Assembly (NCBI RefSeq): GCF_016894345.1
Contig: NZ_CP069798.1
Coordinates: 1,633,385-1,697,384, forward strand
Origin: Paralysiella testudinis
GTDB taxonomy: Bacteria; Pseudomonadota; Gammaproteobacteria; Burkholderiales; Neisseriaceae
Direction of reading: 5' to 3'
Length of the DNA stretch: 64,000 nt
Shown: piece after piece, positions 20,221-27,642 of the stretch
Layout: every line of letters starts with the position of its first letter
Position numbering within the stretch: position 1 is the stretch's first letter
Made by a program: the position numbers and the translations under genes
Notes under the pieces: model-generated
Seen by the model: the letters and a program-made list of their open reading frames with translations, nothing else
The model's database searches: none
What the model was told of the DNA's origin: nothing

Positions 20221-20739
20221 TTAGTCGGCATTGGTTTGCTGCTGTAAAAATACATCCAGGCTTTCCAGCTCGCGCAGGTGACGCGACAATTCCTGTAAAG
20301 CGCCTTCGTAAACGCCGCGTTTGAAATCGATCACTTCGTCAATCGGCGCCCAGTATTGGTGCCAACGCCAAGCATCGAATTCGGGGTGGCTGGTGGCGCG
20401 CAAATGCACATCGCTTTCGCGGCCGATTAAACGCAGCAAATACCAGATTTGCTTTTGCCCACGGTAGGAGCCACGCCATTCGCGCTTCACCCAATGCGTG
20501 GGCACGTCATAGCGCAGCCAGTCGCGCGTGCGCCCTAGGATTTTTACATGATGAGGCAATAGCCCCACTTCTTCCAGCAGCTCGCGGTACATGGCGGCTT
20601 CCGGGCTTTCGCCCGGCTTGATGCCGCCTTGCGGAAACTGCCACGAATGCTCGCGCACGCGTTTGCCCCAAAACACTTCATTGCGCTCGTTGGTTAAAAT
20701 AATGCCAACATTGGGGCGATATCCTTCTCTGTCCAACAT
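20221..20739 (-). CDS. rppH: RNA pyrophosphohydrolase
   Basis: Starting at ATG 20739 the protein has 172 residues and begins [15 protein letters not shown], the normal RppH N-terminus. The Nudix box reads [20 protein letters not shown] with the catalytic REXXEE glutamates. RppH removes pyrophosphate from 5' triphosphorylated mRNA and so starts RNase E-dependent decay. The frame remains open upstream to 20865 toward the IS3 remnant, but those 42 residues have no family counterpart. Confidence 0.93.
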   Translation of the reverse strand: MLDREGYRPNVGIILTNERNEVFWGKRVREHSWQFPQGGIKPGESPEAAMYRELLEEVGLLPHHVKILGRTRDWLRYDVPTHWVKREWRGSYRGQKQIWYLLRLIGRESDVHLRATSHPEFDAWRWHQYWAPIDEVIDFKRGVYEGALQELSRHLRELESLDVFLQQQTNAD

Positions 20740-20861
20740 CGCAGTGTCGCCCGTCAAAAATAAGGGCGATTTTCCCACAAAAGCCAAGGCGGCACCAGCG
20801 GTTTGCCCGGCTAAGGCGATGCTGAACCGCCCCGACTTTATAGGAGCCGGTTTATCTTGAG

Positions 20862-21607
20862 TCAAGCCGCCTTAGCCGACTCTTCCAATTGGCGATAATA
20901 CGCCATTTCATACTCAGCCGGTGGCACATAGCCAATCGGCTCCAGTAAACGGTGGTGATTAAACCAATCCACCCATTCCAATCTCGCCCACTCCACATCA
21001 GCCATCCCCCGCCAAGGCCGTTGGGGTGGATGACTTCGGCTTTGTAAAGGCCATTGATTGTTTGGGCCGGCGCGTTGTCGTAAGAGTCACCCTTGGTGCC
21101 CACCGAAGCCTTCATCTGTGCCTGCCGCAGCCGCTCGGTGTAACCTATCGACAGATACTGGCTGCCTCGGTCACTGTGGTGGATAACCCCTTTCGGGCAC
21201 CGGGCATACAAAGCCTGCGCCAATGCATCCATCACCATGTCGGTATCCATCCGTTTTGACACTTTCCAGCCGACAATACGCCGGGCAAAAACATCAATCA
21301 CAAAGGCGGTGTATACAAAGCCCTGATGGGTGGTTACGTAGGTGAAATCCGCCACCCACAGCTGATTGGGACTCTCGGCGCTGAGCCGGCGTTTCACCCA
21401 ATCACCTGCCCGTTGCAGTTGGGGTCGCAAACCGTGGTGCGTTTGCCTTTGCCCCGCCACACACCCTGCATTTGATGCTTGCGCATCAGGCGCTCCACCG
21501 TACAGCGGGCAACGCGGTGACCATCCCGTAACAAAGCCCTCCAGACTTTACGTGCACCATAGATTTGGCGGCTCTGTTGCCGGATGTTGCGGATAAGGAT
21601 GAGCTAC
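20862..21607 (-). pseudogene. IS3-family (IS51-like group) transposase OrfB remnant
   Basis: The remnant covers RNIRQQSRQIYGARKVW through the C-terminal [10 protein letters not shown]. At least two frameshifts break it: one after GKRTTV and one after NGLGG in a G-run near 21010. The DDE residues are Asp in WVADFTY and Asp in HHSDRGSQY, but the catalytic Glu of the NALAE-type motif is Gln (NAPAQTING). The 5' part is missing at the junction with the IS630 remnant. It cannot be active. Confidence 0.85.
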
Positions 21608-22370
21608 TTCCTTGCTGATATGCTGCATATGTAGCTGCATGGCTTGCTTATTTACATACGGCAATACCAAACCCACACTGTTGCCGCTTGAGGGGCAGAA
21701 TGCCCCAAATAAGTAGGCAGACTCAAATTGCTGTTGGCGTACGACCCTCGGCCTTTGGCCGCAATAGTGCCAAACCCGGGTGATGGATCCTTGCTGGCCG
21801 ATACGGGTTTCATCTTGAAACCAGATGTCTACGTCAGACAACTCAATGTGTTCAGGCAGCACTGTCCGAACATGGTTTACGAAGTTTTTTAAAATCATCC
21901 ATTGCCTGCTGATCCGCTTTGGGATGCCGGCTGCGGGCAGATACCCAGCTGATGCCGATGCGGGACAATAAGCCGTAAATGCCTTTCGGTGTGTAGTCGG
22001 TATTAAAGTCTTCCTTGGCAATACGGGCAATATCAACAGCAGTCAGCCTGCCGCCGCCCCTTTGCTGTTGTTGTTCTACAATGGCTTGCTTAAAGGCTTC
22101 GATGTCTTTTTCGGCCAACAGGCTTTTGCGGCCTCTGCCGGGTTTGTCGTAGATGCTGTCCAGCCCATACAGCCAATAGTGCTTTCTGATGACGCTGATG
22201 CTTTGTTGATGATAGCCGAAGATTTGTGCAATGCTGTCTAAGCTGTGACTCAAGCTCAGTTGATGCAGCATCAACAATTTGATCCGCGCTCTCGGATTTG
22301 ACTCTGTTTTGGACAGTTTCAAAAAATCATAATCGGTCAGCTGGTGTTTGCGGGGCGTTAGTTTGGGCAT
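21598..22370 (-). pseudogene. IS630-family transposase, frameshifted and 3'-truncated
   Basis: From ATG 22370 the frame encodes the helix-turn-helix part (FKQAIVEQQQQRGGGRLTA). At 21890 a run of six A shifts frame; the downstream frame encodes the DDE part with DIWFQDETRIGQQG and HYCGQRPRVVRQQ. The protein then breaks at ISKEVAH where the IS3 remnant begins, so the last catalytic residue is lost. One A fewer would restore the frame (DDFKNFVNHVR). Confidence 0.82.
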
Positions 22371-22468
22371 GGTGGTGTTTGGGGGAGTTTGGGCTTGGGT
22401 TCTATTGTATTGTATTTTGTAGAATTGGTATAACGACATCTGATGATGGCGGTGCTTGGTGCAATTTG

Positions 22469-22560
22469 ATTATAGTGGCGGTAGAAAAGTGGCAATACGG
22501 CGTGAAAAACAGTAGGGATGCAATGGATTTTGCAAAATTAATAGCGTAATCATCAGGCTG
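22469..22560. repeat. diverged copy of the rtcB promoter-region sequence
   Basis: Shares ATTATAGTGGCGG, AAAGTGGCAATA, ATTTTGCAA, AATAGCG and the closing AGGCTGCCTGAA, in the same order and orientation, with 24680-24778. The other copy is the apparent promoter of rtcB. Here the -35 to -10 spacing is only 15 bases. It lies between prfH and the IS630 remnant. Confidence 0.6.
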
Positions 22561-22584
22561 CCTGAAAACTTCAGGCAGCCTGAT
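22552..22584 (-). terminator. rtcB-prfH terminator (perfect uptake-sequence palindrome)
   Basis: ATCAGGCTGCCTGAA (22552-22566) and its complement (22570-22584) form a 15-base stem with loop AAC. It is about 105 bases after the prfH stop. No long T-tract follows on the minus strand. Confidence 0.55.
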
Positions 22585-22689
22585 GGCACATAGGCACTAT
22601 TGCTACCATGGCGTGATTGACTGTGTTGCCACTATTCTTATTCCTTGGCAATCGTGTAGCGCACGGTATTTTATGCTGCGAATATGGGC

Positions 22690-23328
22690 TTATGATACGG
22701 CGGTATCGCCAGGTGTTTTCTCCTGAAATGCCGCGCCCGCAAATACCCGTACGGGGTTGCCGCGTGCCAGTTGATACAATTGCGCATGTTGCGCCTGTGC
22801 CTGCACGCCTTGCTGGTTGGCTGCGGCGGCGGCCAGCTTTTGCGCTAGCAAGGCCAGCGCGCGTTTTTTGTTGGCGTGCTGGCTGCGCTCGCTTTCCACC
22901 CGCACCGACAGGCCGCTGGCCAGATGGGTGGCACGCACAGCGCTTTCGGTTTTGTTCACATGCTGGCCACCCTTGCCACCGGCGCGGCAGGTTTGCAGGC
23001 GCACGGCGCCATCGTCCGGCAGCGGCGGCACATCCGGCAGGCGAAACACGCCGACATACCAGTTTTTGCGCGGATGTTTTGGCCGTAAGGGGCTGGGGCA
23101 AATCCATTGCACCGTGCCTAGCCAGCGTGCGACCAAGGCTTCGGCAGCGGCGCCGCTTAAGCCTACCACTGCCGACAAAATGCCGTGTTTGCTTTCTAAG
23201 GCTGCCTGAACATCGGCAGCAATGCCTTGTTGCTTGGCTTCCGCCAGCAGCCGTTGCAGCACAAAGCGGGCAAACATTTGGCATTCTGCCGGGCCTTGCG
23301 CGGTGGAGATTTGTAAAGTGATATTCAT
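22690..23328 (-). CDS. prfH: RtcB-associated peptide chain release factor homologue PrfH
   Basis: A 212-residue class I release-factor homologue lacking the stop-codon recognition domain. The catalytic GGQ is Gly120-Gly121-Gln122 in RAGGKGGQHVNKTESAV, followed by SGLSVRVESERSQHANKKRA. PrfH is known to hydrolyse peptidyl-tRNA on ribosomes damaged in the decoding centre, freeing the broken 16S rRNA for ligation by the partner RtcB. It starts three bases after the rtcB stop, so the two are one operon. Confidence 0.93.
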   Translation of the reverse strand: MNITLQISTAQGPAECQMFARFVLQRLLAEAKQQGIAADVQAALESKHGILSAVVGLSGAAAEALVARWLGTVQWICPSPLRPKHPRKNWYVGVFRLPDVPPLPDDGAVRLQTCRAGGKGGQHVNKTESAVRATHLASGLSVRVESERSQHANKKRALALLAQKLAAAAANQQGVQAQAQHAQLYQLARGNPVRVFAGAAFQEKTPGDTAVS

Positions 23329-23331
23329 ATT

Positions 23332-24474
23332 TTATTCTCCGCAATTGCCGCTGGTTTTATAAGTAAGCACCGGCTTAAACCGCGCCACCAAAGTAATCAA
23401 ACCCGCATGAAGCATAGCCTGTATTACGCTGTCGATGTTTTTATAGGCTTGCGGCGCTTCCTCATAAATCAATGCCTTGTCTTGGCACACCACTACACTG
23501 CCCAAGGCGGTGCGGCGCAAGGATTCGACAGAATATTTGTGTGACAAGCGGCCTTTGCATTCGCCGCGCTGCCATTTGCGCCCGGCGCCGTGGGCAAGCG
23601 AATTCAGCGACAGGCTGCAATCGGCAGACGGCTGCACCCAATAGCTGAAATCCCCGCGCGAGCCGGGAATTATCACCGCACCGCAATCAGCCGGCGTGGC
23701 GCCTTTGCGGTGCAACCAGCCCTGCGTACCGTTGATATCGGCGTGTTCCAGAAAGTTGTGATGCACATCCAGCAGGCAGGTGCCATCGCCATGCCAGCGT
23801 GCCAACATACGCTCGGCAATCAGGCAGCGGTTGGCGCGGGCAAAGTCCAGCGCGGCATTGTGTTCGGCCAAATAAGCGTGGGCGGCGGCGCTGTCGCTGC
23901 TTAAACCGTGGTGACCGAATTGCTCGATATGGCGGCGCAAAATCTGCTGCCCCAAGCCACGCGAGCCGCTGTGCACCAATAATTGTAAAGCATCTGCATT
24001 GAATGCGGCGGGCAGCAAATCTGCGCGATAAACCGTGTCCACCATCTGCAGCTCGGCAAAATGGTTGCCGCCACCAATGGTGCCCAAGGCTGCCTGAAAC
24101 GGATGCTGTGGCAGCAATTCATCGATACGGCTTTGCCAGCCTTCATCCAGCGGCAAATCAATATTGCCCAGCTGCCGCGCCAGTTTTTCCGGCTTGGCCT
24201 TGTGTGCGGACAAATCGGTTTGCCAAAAGGCCATGCCGCAGCCGATATCGTTGCCGATTAAGGCGGGGTAAAAATGGTGGCTGCTTAAAAAAGCCGCCCC
24301 CACCGGATAGCCGCGCCCGGCATGCAAATCGGGCATGCCCGCCACATGGCGCATATGCGGCAAAGCCGCGGTGGTGTGCAACTGCTGCACCGCATTGCCT
24401 TCAATCCAGGTGTCGGCATCGGCAATAACGGCCACAGTGGCCATAGAATCAGAATGGGAAAAATCAGTGCCCAT
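23332..24474 (-). CDS. rtcB: RNA ligase RtcB, PrfH-associated (RtcB2) type
   Basis: A 380-residue ligase joining 2',3'-cyclic phosphate or 3'-phosphate ends to 5'-OH using GTP and Mn. Metal ligands: Cys79 (GNDIGCG), His138 (GGGNHFAEL), His168 (VHSGSRG). The guanylylated His is His295 (NSLAHGAGRK). The short length and prfH immediately downstream place it in the RtcB2-PrfH group that repairs ribosomes cut by rRNA-cleaving toxins. The ATG at 24474 has a weak ribosome site; an in-frame ATG at 24444 (MATVAVIAD) is possible. The transcript starts at a promoter 200 bases upstream with a leader ORF between. Confidence 0.93.
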   Translation of the reverse strand: MGTDFSHSDSMATVAVIADADTWIEGNAVQQLHTTAALPHMRHVAGMPDLHAGRGYPVGAAFLSSHHFYPALIGNDIGCGMAFWQTDLSAHKAKPEKLARQLGNIDLPLDEGWQSRIDELLPQHPFQAALGTIGGGNHFAELQMVDTVYRADLLPAAFNADALQLLVHSGSRGLGQQILRRHIEQFGHHGLSSDSAAAHAYLAEHNAALDFARANRCLIAERMLARWHGDGTCLLDVHHNFLEHADINGTQGWLHRKGATPADCGAVIIPGSRGDFSYWVQPSADCSLSLNSLAHGAGRKWQRGECKGRLSHKYSVESLRRTALGSVVVCQDKALIYEEAPQAYKNIDSVIQAMLHAGLITLVARFKPVLTYKTSGNCGE

Positions 24475-24569
24475 GATGTACTTTCATGCAGGCGCACGCC
24501 GCCGCAGTAATTTATAACGTGGCAGTGTGCGCAAAATCAGGAAAGCAGCCCCAAGCGGGCAATAGGCAT

Positions 24570-24597
24570 AAAAAAAGCGCCTTTACGCGCCCAGGCT
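24570..24597 (-). terminator. weak intrinsic terminator-like hairpin in the rtcB leader (candidate attenuator)
   Basis: On the minus strand GGGCGC, a GTAAAG loop and GCGCTT form a six-pair stem (two G-U), followed by seven T. It overlaps the stop codon of the leader ORF. The AGGCGC part could instead pair with GCGCCT at 24490-24495, just before the rtcB start, giving an alternative fold. Function is inferred from layout only. Confidence 0.4.
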
Positions 24598-24636
24598 GCA
24601 AAGAATGATTGAGCGGATTGAAGTAATGATGTTCAT
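24583..24636 (-). CDS. 17-residue isoleucine-rich leader ORF upstream of rtcB
   Basis: The peptide is MNIITSIRSIILCSLGA, with five Ile in 17 residues. It has the best ribosome site in the neighbourhood (AAAGGAG, six bases before ATG), lies about 40 bases after the predicted transcription start and ends inside a terminator-like hairpin. This is the layout of a transcription-attenuating leader peptide. No homologue is known to me. Confidence 0.45.
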   Translation of the reverse strand: MNIITSIRSIILCSLGA

Positions 24637-24679
24637 GGTGTGCTCCTTTCTTTGCGAATTGGTGAAATAATGAAGCGGG

Positions 24680-24709
24680 ATTATAGTGGCGGCTTGGGGA
24701 AAGTGGCAA
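24680..24709 (-). promoter_or_regulatory. sigma-70 promoter of rtcB-prfH
   Basis: On the minus strand TTGCCA (24704-24709) and a perfect TATAAT (24680-24685) are 18 bases apart. Transcription would begin near 24673. A related sequence with shorter spacing is at 22469-22495. Confidence 0.65.
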
Positions 24710-24778
24710 TAAAAATGCGGGAAATGGGTGAAGTGTGGTTTATTTTGCAACAATAGCGAGAATAATAAGGCTGCCTGA
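24680..24778. repeat. repeat paired with 22469-22560, containing the rtcB promoter
   Basis: About 100 bases sharing several blocks with the copy at the other end of the rtcB-prfH operon, in direct orientation and both ending with AGGCTGCCTGAA. The two copies bracket the operon. Confidence 0.55.
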
Positions 24779-24827
24779 AGATTTATTAAGGGCGTGGGTG
24801 CAGCCCACGCACGCGGATTGGTGAATT

Positions 24828-25019
24828 ATGCTGGCGCTGGCCGACCCAGAAACCAACAAGCAGCTCAGTTGGGGCGATTTGGTGGAAGAGGGTGTAGCGG
24901 ATATGCTGGTTGAACATGGCTGGGTGCTGCCCGGCCAAAAAAGCAACGATGCCGTGGCCTTGACTGCCAAAGGGTTGGCAGAAGCGGCGAGAATCAAGCT
25001 GATGATTGGAGAGGATTAA
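24828..25019 (+). CDS. hypothetical small protein (63 aa), possibly a fragment
   Basis: A 63-residue acidic frame containing KQLSWGDLVEEGVADML and ending in a helix-like LTAKGLAEAARIKL. No ribosome site is evident and the family is not recognised. A palindrome (GCGTGGG TGCAG CCCACGC) lies just upstream and a strong terminator just downstream, which supports a real transcript. It could be the C-terminal piece of a larger gene. Confidence 0.4.
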   Translation: MLALADPETNKQLSWGDLVEEGVADMLVEHGWVLPGQKSNDAVALTAKGLAEAARIKLMIGED

Positions 25020-25036
25020 GGGTAGGGTGCAATAAA

Positions 25037-25068
25037 AGGCCGTCTGAAAGATTTCTTTCAGACGGCCT
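25037..25068 (+). terminator. terminator made of canonical Neisseria AG-DUS pair
   Basis: AGGCCGTCTGAAAG (25037-25050) and CTTTCAGACGGCCT (25055-25068) form a perfect 14-base stem with a 4-base loop. The arms hold GCCGTCTGAA, the uptake core of the Neisseria genus, and not the AGGCTGCCTGAA form used elsewhere in the window. Confidence 0.85.
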
Positions 25069-25247
25069 GAGCTTTTCATATGCAGAATTCACGGTTTGAT
25101 GGATGAAGCCCCCATTCGAAGGCAAGCGCGGTGCAGTTGCTGGGCTTGAGGGTGGGTTGCTGGCGAAGCCTGAAACGCCCACTCGAAAAACGTGTACGTA
25201 CCGCATACACCCTATGCATAGATTGACATTTTATACAGACTACTGCT

Positions 25248-26465
25248 TTATATTTCGTGGTTGATAAATTGTTCATAAGCTGCTTTGACACCATTTGGAA
25301 CACTTGCTGGATCAATTAAGCTCAATGCTTGTATAAATCTTTTTCTTTTTGATGCAATTATGCGAGAGATCCTAGAGTTTTTTGTTTGTGTATGACGTAA
25401 CATCATAGCTATTTCTTGTGGGGAAAAGCTTTTAATAATTTTTTCATAAGATGGGATAGCAGCCCATGAAACACCGTATCCATTTCCCAAATAACAAGAT
25501 ACGATAGTGTCTACAAAATCACTTTGCACTGTATCAGGAACAGCGGTATTTTGAGATAACTCTAATAATCGTTCTGCATACGGAGGCTCATTATAAAAAT
25601 TATTTAACCCATCATGGGCAATTTGTAATCTTTGAATGGCAGTTGAAAAAATAGTGTGTTGCTGTGGAGCTGATAATAGTCCCAACAATCCTAATTTCTC
25701 AAAAAATTGACTTGATGCTGTTTGTCGTGATTCATCTCCTTTGGTGATATATTCAGCATGCTTGTCAATTAAAGCTGAACGAAGAGAGGCTGAAAAACTA
25801 TTTTTAAATAACTCACAAATATCTAAAGCGTTTAATCTTGTGGGTTCTTGAGAATTTGAGTCACAATAAACACCATGGGCCATAATAATTAATAATTGTT
25901 TTTGTACCTCATGAGTTTCGGAGAGTCGATTAGTCCATAATTCACGCTGAGCATCATTAAATCTATCGCCTTTTAAGGATTGAATAAATCCATTAATATT
26001 AACTCCTTTAGGTGAGGATGAATCACCCAATGCATATTTTATGCAGCGATTTAAGAAAGTGATAAACTCTCTATCGTTTAAGTTTCCAAGTGAAGGATGA
26101 GCAGCAGAAAAATTATTACGTATATTTCTACACTGACCTAAGAAAAGAGAGCCTTCTTCATTTAAAATATTCAGTTGTAAACATAAATCAAGTAGTTGAC
26201 TGTCCTGAAGTGAAATTAAATGGCTATCTTCGAAATCTTTTTCTAAAATTTGAGATACAATAGGTAAACCGAAATTTCTAACCTTCTCTCGAAGTCTTAA
26301 AATTGCAGCGTTCCATATGTAATTGATTGCACCATCAAATAATCCTGAGCTTATTGCTATACACATTCGAGCAATAAGCTCAGGATTGATATTTTGGACA
26401 GGTATATTTTTCAGTTCTCTTGGCAGATCATTCCATGCGTATCGGATTTCTTCATCACTAGCCAA
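25248..26465 (-). CDS. hypothetical protein of unknown function, probably 5'-disrupted
   Basis: The frame encodes 405 residues from a TTG, rich in helix, with no signal peptide or membrane segment and no motif I recognise. Visible stretches are RLREKVRNFGLPIVSQ, CRNIRNNFSAAHPSLG (reminiscent of HEPN/abortive-infection type RNXXXH motifs, unproven) and RIIASKRKRFIQAL. The same frame continues upstream to an ATG at 26579 but carries a TGA at 26499-26501 (PAIN-stop-LIASLGF). The upstream 27 codons abut the IS481 remnant. Composition is AT-rich, unlike the flanking core genes, so the gene is probably acquired and perhaps now inactive. Confidence 0.6.
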   Translation of the reverse strand: MASDEEIRYAWNDLPRELKNIPVQNINPELIARMCIAISSGLFDGAINYIWNAAILRLREKVRNFGLPIVSQILEKDFEDSHLISLQDSQLLDLCLQLNILNEEGSLFLGQCRNIRNNFSAAHPSLGNLNDREFITFLNRCIKYALGDSSSPKGVNINGFIQSLKGDRFNDAQRELWTNRLSETHEVQKQLLIIMAHGVYCDSNSQEPTRLNALDICELFKNSFSASLRSALIDKHAEYITKGDESRQTASSQFFEKLGLLGLLSAPQQHTIFSTAIQRLQIAHDGLNNFYNEPPYAERLLELSQNTAVPDTVQSDFVDTIVSCYLGNGYGVSWAAIPSYEKIIKSFSPQEIAMMLRHTQTKNSRISRIIASKRKRFIQALSLIDPASVPNGVKAAYEQFINHEI

Positions 26466-26562
26466 GACTTCTCTCGGAAATCCAAGAGAAGCAATTAATC
26501 AATTAATTGCAGGAATTGTATTTTTAGATAAATCAGGCAACTGTTGGTTGAAAGTAGCTACT

Positions 26563-27573
26563 TGAGTATGTAGGTTCATTAAATGTTAAGACCCATAATC
26601 TTCTGGAATGGATTTTCACGAAACAATTCAGGCTCTAGATTATAGCAATCTTCCAAAGCCTGCCAAGGCGTTTTGTACTTCAACGACCGTAAGGGGCGTT
26701 GATGGTTGTAATACAGCAAAAATACCATCAAGTGCCGTTTAAGTTCGTCAGGATGCTCATAGTGGAAGCGTTTGACCGTTACCTCTTTCAGCATCTTGTT
26801 GGTAATCTCCACCTGCCCGTTCGTCCATGGATGACGGAATTTCGTGGTACGGTGCTCAATGCCCAAATGCCGGCAAAGCTCGTCAAACGGATGCTCCTTA
26901 TCAGGCCGTTGTGCTTGGCTCAGCAAGTTGTAGGTAAACTGCGCACCGTTGTCCGTTAGGATATGGGTGATTTTAAACACACAATCTTGTTGTAGGTTGC
27001 GCAGAAAAGAAACGGCGGTTTTCTGCGTCATACGCGGATGAAGTTCTGCATAAACATATTTGGTTTTGCGGTCGATGGCGACAAACAGGTACAGCTTGCC
27101 GGTTTCACAACGCACCTCGGTGATGTCGATATGGACAAAGCCAACCGGATATTGTTTGAATGTTTTTTACCTTTTTGGCCATCGGATTCATTCTTGGGTA
27201 AGCGCGACAATCCGTGATGTTGCAAGCACCGGTGCAGATTGGAGCGGCTCAGCTTTGGAATATTGGGCTTGAAGATGATATACAGCTCGTCCAATGACAG
27301 CCGCAGATGTCGCCGGACGGTACAGATTGCCTGCTGCTCCGATTCGGTCAACACGCTGGGGCGGGTTTTGGGGCCGGACTTTTTATCTTCGACCGAATCT
27401 GCGTGTTTCCAGTAGAGAACGGTTTTGAAATTAATATTGTATTTTTAGCTAACGCTGCGATGCTCTCTTCAGACTCTTGTATTTCTTTTCTGATTCTAGG
27501 CGTAGTCTTGGCGTTACCATGCAATATGCTTGCCATAAGTCGGTCTCTTTATAATTGGGGTAATGATACTCCA
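26563..27573 (-). mobile_element. IS481-family element, decayed
   Basis: Boundaries are estimated from weakly matching ends (TGAGTATGTAGGTTC at 26563 and TGGAGTATCATTA on the other strand at 27573). No convincing target duplication was found. The single transposase gene is broken by two frameshifts. Confidence 0.6.
26579..27536 (-). pseudogene. IS481-family transposase with two single-base frameshifts
   Basis: The frame starts MASILHGNAKTTPRIRKEIQ. The reading frame shifts at a five-A run near 27450 and again at a six-A run near 27165; one more A at each place restores a continuous protein. Domains are an N-terminal helix-turn-helix (LTESEQQAICTVRRHLRLSL) and a DDE core: Asp in HIDITEV, Asp in HILTDNGAQFT and Glu in TNGQVEITNK. 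It ends KIMGLNI, with the stop overlapping the ATG of the following AT-rich frame. Confidence 0.82.
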
Positions 27574-27642
27574 TAAAATTCAGGGACTAAACAATTAAAT
27601 ATGCTCCAATATAATTGTTAATTTATTTTAAATATGTCGAGA

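Noticed and set aside
21880-21910. Programmed frameshift in the IS630 transposase at the A run
   Set aside because: The shift needed is +1, not the -1 typical of A-run slippage, and the 3' end is also lost, so simple decay is more likely.
22571-23344. 257-residue frame overlapping prfH in another frame
   Set aside because: prfH has the complete GGQ domain; the other frame is Arg- and Ala-rich and matches no family.
24512-24709. 65-residue frame upstream of rtcB in another frame
   Set aside because: No ribosome site; the 17-codon frame in the same stretch has a strong one.
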